Source: Myxococcota bacterium (lineage in GTDB: Bacteria; Myxococcota_A; UBA9042; DTJE01). From it: a stretch of 64,000 bases of DNA. A program made the position numbers and the translations under genes. Of this stretch, positions 57,861-64,000 are shown one piece after another; positions within the stretch are counted from its first letter, which is position 1; every line of letters starts with the position of its first letter. The notes under the pieces were generated by a model, which had not been told where the DNA came from, ran no database searches, and worked only from the letters and a program-made list of their open reading frames with translations. Where the stretch lies: NCBI GenBank assembly GCA_017994695.1, contig JAGOKF010000003.1, positions 23,566-87,565 of the forward strand, given 5' to 3'.

Positions 57861-60554
57861 ATGTCCGGACCCCTGTTCCTGGTGGACGCGAGCGGGCTGC
57901 TGCACCGGGCCTTCCACGCCATCCGCCCCCTGAGGACCAGCCGGGGACTCCCGACCAACGCCCTCTTCGGGCTCGCCCAGATGATCCGGCGCCTGGTCCG
58001 GGAGCAGCACCCCGAACGCATCGCGGTGGTCTTCGACGCCGGGCGGGAGACGTTCCGCAACCGCCTCTACCCCGCCTACAAGGCCAACCGGCCCCCGACG
58101 CACCCCGACCTCGTGGCCCAGTTCCCCCTGGCGCGCCGGCTCTGCGAAGCCCTGGGCCTGCCGGTGCTCGAGGTCCCGGACTTCGAGGCCGACGACGTGA
58201 TCGCCACGCTCTGCGAGCGGGCGGTCTCCCAGGGCCTGGAGGTCGTGATCGAGTCCGGGGACAAGGACCTGCTCCAACTGGTGCGCCCGGGCGTGACGGT
58301 GCGGGACCCCCTCCGGGAGGAGGTGCTGGACCGGGACGGGGTCGTGGCCCGGCTGGGAGTGCCGCCCGAGGCGGTGCGGGACTACCTGGCACTGCTGGGG
58401 GACTCCTCGGACAACGTCCCGGGGGTGCCGGGAATCGGCAAGAAGGGCGCCGCCGACCTGCTGAACCGCTACGGGACGCTCGAGGAAATCTTCCTGCACC
58501 TCGAGGAACTGCCCCCCCGGGCCCGGGAGAGCCTGCGTCAGAACCGCGACGCCGTCTTCCTGAGCCGGGAACTCGTGTCCCTGCGCACCGACGTGCCGCT
58601 GCCCTCCGCCCGCGCCTCCCTGGAGGACCTGCGCCCCGGCTCCCCGGACCCGGCCGTAGCGGTCCCCCTGCTCACCGAACTGGAATTCCGGTCCCTGATC
58701 CGGGACCTCGGCCTCGCTCCCGTCCCTGGATCGGTTTCCCTGCCGCCCCAGGAAGGACCGCCTCCCCCGGGGGAGGACTCCGTGCCGTCTCCGGGACCTG
58801 GTGCGGGTCCGGTCCCCGGGGCGCTTCCCCCCCAGGATCCGGTCCTCGCGGTCGGCCGGGACCTGGCGCCCCGGGAGGCCCTGGATCGCATCCGGGCCTC
58901 GGCCGGCGGAAGCGCGGTGGCCCTGTTCGGGCCGAGGGATCCGGTGAAACCCGGTTTCCGCGGGATCGCGGTGGTGCTCCAGGACGGCACCCGCCTGGCG
59001 TTCCCTCAGGATTCGGACTCCCCGGAACTGGCCTCGGCGATCGCCCACGCCATCTCCCGGGGGACCTGGAACACCGCCGGGTTCAAGGAGATCGGGCAGT
59101 GGCTGGAAGCCCGGGGACAGGAGGTGCCGCTGCCGGCCTTCGACGCGTGCCTGGCCTCCTACCTGCTGGATTCCGAGCGGGAGGACCACTCCCTCGACGC
59201 CCTCTCCCTCCAGGTGCTGCAGCGCCCTCTCCCGCCGGTCCAGGACGGGAGTCCCGAGGCCCTGGGTACCCGGGCGGCCGCCCTGGCGGCGATGGCCCCG
59301 GCGCTCCGCGCGCGCCTGCGGAATCAGGGCCTGTGGTCGCTGCTGGCCGACGTCGAGATCCCCTTGAGCCGCCTGCTGGGGGAAATGGAGCGCACCGGCG
59401 TCGGGGTGGACCGCCGGGTCCTGGATCGCCTCTCGGGAGACCTGGCCACCGAGGTCCAGCGCCTGGAAAAAGCCATCCTCGATGCGGCCGGGCTTCCCTT
59501 CAACCCCAACTCGCCGAAGCAGCTGGCCGACGTCCTCTTCGGGCGGCTCGGCCTGCCGGTGCAGAAGCGCACCAGGTCGGGGCCCTCCACCGACCAGGCG
59601 GTGCTGGAGGAACTGGCGCCCCTGCACCCCGTCCCGGCCCTGATCCTGGAATTCCGGTCGCTGACGCGCCTGAAGAACACCTATGCCGACGTGCTGCCCC
59701 GGCTGGTCCACCCGGCGACCGGGCGGATCCACACCTCCTACAACCAGACCGTCGCCTCCACCGGCCGGCTCTCCTCGTCGGACCCGAACCTCCAGAACAT
59801 CCCGGTCCGGACCCCCACCGGGCGCCGCATCCGGGCGGCCTTCGTGGCCGCCCCGGGCCGGGAGTTCGTCTCGGCCGACTACAGCCAGATCGAGTTGCGG
59901 GTCCTGGCCCACCTCTCGGGCGACGAGGCCCTCGCCGAGGCCTTCCAGGGGTCCGCCGACATCCACCGGCGCACCGCCGCCCGGCTCTTCCACTGCCCGG
60001 AGGACCGGGTCACTCCCGACCAGCGCCGGGCCGCCAAGGCCATCAACTTCGGGGTGCTCTATGGCATGGGCGCCTTCCGGCTGGGGCGGGACCTGCGGAT
60101 CCCGATGGGAGAGGCCCAGCGCTTCATCGACGACTACTTCGCCGCGTTCCCCGCCGTCCGGTCCTTCCTGGATCGCACGCTGGAGGATGCCCGGACCCGG
60201 GGCTACGTGGCCACCGCCCTCGGGCGGAGGCGGCGGATCGACGGCCTGGCGGACCGCAACCACAACCTCCGGGCCCAGGCGGAACGGATGGCCATCAACA
60301 TGCCGGTCCAGGGAACCGCGGCGGACATCCTGAAGATCGCGATGGTCCGGGTCCGGGACCGCCTTCGCCGGGAGGCCCCGGAGGCCAGGCTGGTGCTGAC
60401 GGTCCACGACGAGCTGATCGTGGAGGCTCCCGAGGGCACCGGAGGTGCCGTGGCAGACCTGCTCCGGGAGGAGATGACCCGGGCCTTCCCCCTCCGGGTC
60501 CCCCTGGCGGTGGAGATCGGTCGGGGCCACGCCTGGAGCGACCTCCACGAGTGA
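57861..60554 (+). CDS. polA: DNA polymerase I
   Basis: An 897-residue repair and Okazaki-fragment polymerase. Residues 1-290 are the 5'-3' exonuclease, with DFEADDVIATL and SGDKDLLQLV. The middle region (about 330-500) has the 3'-5' exonuclease fold but lacks the DxE metal motif, so proofreading is probably lost, as in thermophile enzymes. The polymerase has motif A DYSQIELRVLAHLSGD (about 673), motif B RRAAKAINFGVLYGMG and motif C VHDELI (about 848). ATG 57861 follows GGGAGG. It is divergent from smpB. Confidence 0.96.
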   Translation: MSGPLFLVDASGLLHRAFHAIRPLRTSRGLPTNALFGLAQMIRRLVREQHPERIAVVFDAGRETFRNRLYPAYKANRPPTHPDLVAQFPLARRLCEALGLPVLEVPDFEADDVIATLCERAVSQGLEVVIESGDKDLLQLVRPGVTVRDPLREEVLDRDGVVARLGVPPEAVRDYLALLGDSSDNVPGVPGIGKKGAADLLNRYGTLEEIFLHLEELPPRARESLRQNRDAVFLSRELVSLRTDVPLPSARASLEDLRPGSPDPAVAVPLLTELEFRSLIRDLGLAPVPGSVSLPPQEGPPPPGEDSVPSPGPGAGPVPGALPPQDPVLAVGRDLAPREALDRIRASAGGSAVALFGPRDPVKPGFRGIAVVLQDGTRLAFPQDSDSPELASAIAHAISRGTWNTAGFKEIGQWLEARGQEVPLPAFDACLASYLLDSEREDHSLDALSLQVLQRPLPPVQDGSPEALGTRAAALAAMAPALRARLRNQGLWSLLADVEIPLSRLLGEMERTGVGVDRRVLDRLSGDLATEVQRLEKAILDAAGLPFNPNSPKQLADVLFGRLGLPVQKRTRSGPSTDQAVLEELAPLHPVPALILEFRSLTRLKNTYADVLPRLVHPATGRIHTSYNQTVASTGRLSSSDPNLQNIPVRTPTGRRIRAAFVAAPGREFVSADYSQIELRVLAHLSGDEALAEAFQGSADIHRRTAARLFHCPEDRVTPDQRRAAKAINFGVLYGMGAFRLGRDLRIPMGEAQRFIDDYFAAFPAVRSFLDRTLEDARTRGYVATALGRRRRIDGLADRNHNLRAQAERMAINMPVQGTAADILKIAMVRVRDRLRREAPEARLVLTVHDELIVEAPEGTGGAVADLLREEMTRAFPLRVPLAVEIGRGHAWSDLHE

Positions 60555-60685
60555 CGGGAGTCCGAGACGTTCCCCCCCCGGCGCCCCCCTTTCCCCAGGC
60601 GGTCCCGGGACGGGAATCCCCGCGGTTGGAAGGGACCGCCCAGGGGCCCGACACCCCGGAGGACCCGTCACCCCGATCGGCTCTC

Positions 60686-60715
60686 TTGACAGGATCGCCC
60701 GGACTCGCCTACTCT
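60686..60715 (+). promoter_or_regulatory. promoter of tRNA-Phe
   Basis: TTGACA (60686-60691), 18-base spacer, TACTCT (60710-60715), 28 bases before the tRNA. Confidence 0.65.
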
Positions 60716-60743
60716 CGCCCCGCTTTGCGGGTGATGCCGACAG

Positions 60744-60816
<73 letters not shown>

Positions 60817-60903
60817 CCGCCTCCGTTCTCTGAAGTTCGAGGAACCCCCCGCCCCGACGGTCGCCGGCGAGGCAGCGGGTCCCACCGGCCGGTTTCGGCA
60901 GAC

Positions 60904-60932
60904 TTGACGGCAGCGAACCTTTCAGGTAAATA
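60904..60932 (+). promoter_or_regulatory. promoter of rplM-rpsI
   Basis: TTGACG (60904-60909), 17-base spacer, TAAATA (60927-60932), 30 bases before ATG 60963. The short leader leaves no room for a structured L13-type attenuator. Confidence 0.78.
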
Positions 60933-60962
60933 GGCGCGCCTGTTGTTTGGAACGAGGTTCCC

Positions 60963-61397
60963 ATGGCAACGACCAGTTTTCGCACCACCGACGTCCCGAA
61001 GCGGTGGTACACCGTGGACATGGACGGCGTGCACGTGGGTCGCGCGGCGGCCCGGATCGCGTCGATCCTCCGGGGCAAGACGAAGCCGACCTACACTCCC
61101 CATGCCGACACCGGCGACTTCGTGATCGTCATCAACGCCGCCAAGGCCGTCTGGACCGGCAAGAAGTCCCAGGCGCTCTGGCGCTGGCACACCGGCTGGT
61201 TCGGCAACCTCCGGGAGCGGACGGTCCAGCAGATGATGGAAACGAAGCCCGAGTTCATGGTCTGGAAGGCCGTGCGGGGGATGCTCCCCAAGGGCCCCCT
61301 GGGGCGGGCGATGCTGCGGAAACTGAAGGTCTACGCCGGTCCGGAGCATCCCCATGCCGCCCAGCAGCCCGAGCCGCTGGACATCAAGAAGGTCTGA
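60963..61397 (+). CDS. rplM: 50S ribosomal protein L13
   Basis: A 144-residue large-subunit protein that binds 23S rRNA early in assembly. It starts [19 protein letters not shown], with the L13 motifs [31 protein letters not shown] and [17 protein letters not shown]. Length is normal. It is followed by rpsI after 16 bases, the usual bacterial L13-S9 operon. Confidence 0.98.
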   Translation: MATTSFRTTDVPKRWYTVDMDGVHVGRAAARIASILRGKTKPTYTPHADTGDFVIVINAAKAVWTGKKSQALWRWHTGWFGNLRERTVQQMMETKPEFMVWKAVRGMLPKGPLGRAMLRKLKVYAGPEHPHAAQQPEPLDIKKV

Positions 61398-61413
61398 CGA
61401 GGGAGAAAGACGG

Positions 61414-61809
61414 ATGGCGGAAGGCAACACGCTCTATACCGGTCGTCGCAAGGAGGCCGCCGCCCGGGTCCAGCTGGTCCCGGGGACCGGCCGCATCACG
61501 GTCAACGGGCGGGAGGTGGACCAGTACTTCCACCGGCCGGGCCTGGTCGCGATGGTCCGCCAGCCCCTGATCCTGCTGGAGAAGGCGGAGGCCTTCGACG
61601 TGATCGCGACGGTCCGGGGAGGAGGCGAGACGGGCCAGGCGGGCGCCGTGCGGCACGGAGTCGCCCGGGCCCTGGCCGACATGAACCCCGAGGAGTGGCG
61701 GGTGCCGGTCAAGAAGGCGGGCCTGCTGACCCGGGATCCCCGGGCCAAGGAACGCAAGAAGTACGGCCGCCCCGGTGCCCGGAAGCGCTTCCAGTACTCC
61801 AAGCGCTGA
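61414..61809 (+). CDS. rpsI: 30S ribosomal protein S9
   Basis: A 131-residue small-subunit protein whose C-terminal tail reaches the P site. It contains [38 protein letters not shown] and the end [16 protein letters not shown]. The conserved final SKR is present. ATG 61414 is used because GAGGGAGAAA lies before it. Second gene of the rplM operon. Confidence 0.98.
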   Translation: MAEGNTLYTGRRKEAAARVQLVPGTGRITVNGREVDQYFHRPGLVAMVRQPLILLEKAEAFDVIATVRGGGETGQAGAVRHGVARALADMNPEEWRVPVKKAGLLTRDPRAKERKKYGRPGARKRFQYSKR

Positions 61810-61954
61810 TCCGCCCCCGGTCCCCATCCTCCCTCTTCCCGCGTTCCCCGGACGGTCCTTGCGGACCTGCAGGCGCCCCCAGGTTCTTCCGTCCCGGGAG
61901 ATCCCTTTCCCGATTTCCCCGGGGGGATACAATGGCGACCGGATGGAGGAGTCC

Positions 61955-62722
61955 ATGGCCGAACCCCTGATCTCGATCCGCGGGCTCGCCAAATCCTTCG
62001 GGGACAACCCGGTGCTCCGGGGAGTGGACCTGGACGTCCCCGAGGGGTCCATCACGGTCGTCATCGGGCCCTCCGGCTGCGGGAAGTCCGTCCTGATCAA
62101 GCACGTCATCGGGCTGCTGCGTCCCGACGAGGGGTCCATCCGGGTGGACGGGCAGGAGATCACGGCCCTCTCGCAACGCGAGATGACCGAGGTGCGGAAG
62201 AAGTTCGGGATGCTGTTCCAGCACTCGGCCCTCTTCGACAGCCTGACGGTGCTGGAGAACGTCGTCTTCCCGCTCCAGGAACACGCCCGCATGCCCCGGC
62301 GGCGGATGGAGGAACTGGCGGTGTCGCGCCTGAACCAGCTGGGGCTGTTCGGGGTCGAGGAAAAGTACCCCGCCGAGTTGTCCGGAGGTATGAGGAAGCG
62401 GGTGGGGCTGGCCCGGGCAACGATCCTGGACCCCCGGATCGTGATCTACGACGAGCCGATGACCGGGCTGGACCCGATCATGTGCGAGAACGTGGAGGAC
62501 ATGATCCGGACCGCCCGGGAGAACCTGGGGATCACCTCCCTGGTGATCAGCCATGACATGGCGAGCACCTTCCGGATGGCCGACCGCATCGCGATGCTCT
62601 TCGACGGCCGCATCGCCGTGGAGGGCACCCCCGAGGAGGTGCGCCGGAGCCGGAACGACGTGGTCCGCCGCTTCATCTGGCTCTCGGGCACGGGGCCCAA
62701 GGAACTGGCGGGGGCATCATGA
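61955..62722 (+). CDS. Mla-type phospholipid ABC transporter ATPase
   Basis: A 255-residue MlaF/Ttg2A-family ATPase that powers lipid transport between inner and outer membranes. Walker A GPSGCGKS, signature ELSGGMRKR, Walker B VIYDEPMTGLDP and the switch His in ISHD are intact. ATG 61955 follows GGAGGA. Its stop overlaps the next start (ATGA). An MlaE permease gene would be expected upstream but rpsI lies there, so it may be elsewhere. Confidence 0.92.
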   Translation: MAEPLISIRGLAKSFGDNPVLRGVDLDVPEGSITVVIGPSGCGKSVLIKHVIGLLRPDEGSIRVDGQEITALSQREMTEVRKKFGMLFQHSALFDSLTVLENVVFPLQEHARMPRRRMEELAVSRLNQLGLFGVEEKYPAELSGGMRKRVGLARATILDPRIVIYDEPMTGLDPIMCENVEDMIRTARENLGITSLVISHDMASTFRMADRIAMLFDGRIAVEGTPEEVRRSRNDVVRRFIWLSGTGPKELAGAS

Positions 62723-64000
62723 GGTGGAAGAACGTTCGGCCCCCGCTGCTGGTGGGGCTCGTGGGACTCGGCGCGGTGGTGTCCTTCGTGCTGCTCTTCG
62801 GGGCCGTGCAGCGCCCGGTGGTCCGGAAGGGCGAAGGCATGGTGGTCCACGCCGATTTCGACGACGTGTCGGGCCTGGCCTCCTACAGCCGGGTCACCGT
62901 CTCGGGCATTCCCGTGGGGGCCATCGATCGCATCGAACTGGTCCAGGGGGAGGCCGGGCAGACCAAGGCCCGCGTCCACCTCCGCCTGCGTCCGGACATC
63001 GTCCTCTACCAGGGCCTTCCGGGGCCCGGGGGCCAGCGAATCCACGCCGCCACCATCACCCGCCGGGCCGCGACGATGCTGGGGGACTACTACCTGGAAC
63101 TGACCCCGGGCGCCGCGGGGGAACCCCTGAAGGAGGGGGATGCCATTCCCATCGTGGTCGGCGAGGCGGGCCTGATGGCCATCGCCAACCGGATGGAGCG
63201 ATCCTCGGACATCCTGCCCCGGATCCAGGAAATCGCCGACGACATCAAGGTGATCACCGGGTCCCTGTCGTCGGCCGTGGGGGGCCCCCAGGGACAGCCG
63301 CGGGTGGAGCAGATCGCCGAGAGCCTGCTGCGGTCGGCCGAGGACATCGCCCGGACCGCGGCCGAGATCCGCCGGTTCGTGGACGCCCAGATCGGCGGGG
63401 CCCAGGGGGGACGCATCGACCACATCGTCCGGAACATCGAGGTCGTGTCCCGGGAGGCGGCCCGGGTCTCCCTGGCCAGCGCCGCGTCCCTGGAGGCCAG
63501 CGTCCGCAACGTGGAGGCCATCACCCAGGCCCTCCGGGAGGCCCTGGTGCGCCAGGGCGCGGGCGAGCCCGAGCGCCTGGAGGGGATGGTGGATCGCCTG
63601 GACGCCTCCCTCCGGAATCTCGAGGCCGCGACCCGGTCGGTGGCGGACATCGCCCGGAAGGTCAACGAGGGCCAGGGGACGCTGGGGAAACTGGTCACGG
63701 ACGACCAGTTGATGCAGAAGGTCGAAGGGGTGGTGGACGACATCGGCGGGGTCGTCCGATCCGTCACCCGCCTCCGGACCGACATCGGGTTCCGGAGCGA
63801 GTTCCTGTTCTACCAGCGGGCCCTGAAGAACTACTTCACGCTGCGCCTCCAGCCCGATCGGTCCAAGTACTACCTGTACCGCACCCGGTTCCCTGGACAC
63901 AAGTTTGTACCTGACGACGCCCGCCGGTCAAGGGGGGAGTCGACGCCGACGTTCATGCGGCCTCCTGGGGGCAGTCCCTGCGGGCCTGAGCTGGGCTCCG
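62719..64000 (+). CDS. MlaD/MCE-domain protein (3' end outside window or disrupted)
   Basis: At least 427 residues. It starts at ATG 62719 with an N-terminal membrane anchor (LLVGLVGLGAVVSFVLLFGA), then an MCE domain (about residues 40-135: FDDVSGLASYSRVTVSGIPVG) and a long helical coiled part ending LRTDIGFRSEFLFYQRALKN. It is the substrate-binding component that carries phospholipid through the periplasm. After KYYL at about residue 386, the sequence departs from the usual family continuation and its codons become unusual. No stop appears before the window end. Confidence 0.82.
   Translation, partial: MRWKNVRPPLLVGLVGLGAVVSFVLLFGAVQRPVVRKGEGMVVHADFDDVSGLASYSRVTVSGIPVGAIDRIELVQGEAGQTKARVHLRLRPDIVLYQGLPGPGGQRIHAATITRRAATMLGDYYLELTPGAAGEPLKEGDAIPIVVGEAGLMAIANRMERSSDILPRIQEIADDIKVITGSLSSAVGGPQGQPRVEQIAESLLRSAEDIARTAAEIRRFVDAQIGGAQGGRIDHIVRNIEVVSREAARVSLASAASLEASVRNVEAITQALREALVRQGAGEPERLEGMVDRLDASLRNLEAATRSVADIARKVNEGQGTLGKLVTDDQLMQKVEGVVDDIGGVVRSVTRLRTDIGFRSEFLFYQRALKNYFTLRLQPDRSKYYLYRTRFPGHKFVPDDARRSRGESTPTFMRPPGGSPCGPELGS

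Overview
This window is one very GC-rich stretch of a Gram-negative chromosome. Genes are tightly packed, with many ATGA or GTGA stop/start overlaps. The gene content looks most like a Myxococcota or related deltaproteobacterium, probably one with anaerobic metabolism. The reasons are the many lipoproteins with a lipobox followed by an Asp/Gly/Pro-rich linker, a Cys-rich Pal, a System I cytochrome c cluster with a Cys-type CcmE, and a 2-hydroxyacyl-CoA dehydratase operon. This placement is inference; no 16S rRNA is present.

Layout. 0-8.5 kb: an L,D-transpeptidase lipoprotein, mtnA, tRNA-Glu, tRNA-Gln, a porin, a small lipoprotein fused to the 3' end of tRNA-Leu, a PduO-type cobalamin adenosyltransferase and topA. 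8.5-15 kb: a cytochrome c maturation operon running ccmE, ccmF, a 41-aa membrane protein, a periplasmic protein, ccmA, ccmB, ccmC and a CcmD-like protein. 15.1-15.5 kb: a 112-aa peptide ending in fifteen Ser-His-Gly repeats, behind a near-consensus promoter with an upstream A-tract. 15.6-19.9 kb: an unknown protein, a cyclic 2,3-diphosphoglycerate synthetase homologue, nth, trxB and a degenerate GGDEF protein. 19.9-24 kb: an envelope cluster of LysM protein, two CpoB/YbgF-like lipoproteins and Pal. 24-31.3 kb: an RND/YCF48/DUF1329/DUF1302 operon with a lipoprotein gene upstream. 31.4-34.5 kb: 2-hydroxyacyl-CoA dehydratase subunits and activase. 34.8-39.4 kb: tRNA-Ala, a lipoprotein alpha/beta hydrolase, a FadL porin and a lipoprotein resembling the N-terminal part of surface lipases. 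39.7-48.6 kb: GH27 alpha-galactosidase, CnoX/YbbN, a 1215-aa Cys-rich lipoprotein, a DegP/HtrA protease and an ArsB/NhaD-type permease. 48.9-52.9 kb: a three-KOW protein behind an operator-like promoter, and a C45-peptidase/metallophosphatase fusion. 52.9-64 kb: a response-regulator diguanylate cyclase, rnc, mtaB, a LeuA-family synthase, smpB, polA, tRNA-Phe, rplM, rpsI and an mlaF-mlaD pair cut by the window end.

Most genes are housekeeping or envelope functions. The least explained items are the Ser-His-Gly repeat peptide and its dedicated promoter; the ccm operon with its enlarged CcmF, Cys-type CcmE and extra small membrane proteins; the three-KOW protein; the C45-phosphatase fusion; and the two places where protein-coding frames run into the 3' end of a tRNA gene. 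Promoters could be recognised at several sites as TTGACA/TATAAT-like boxes, which stand out in this GC-rich background. No U-tract terminators, CRISPR arrays, rRNA genes or complete insertion sequences were seen.
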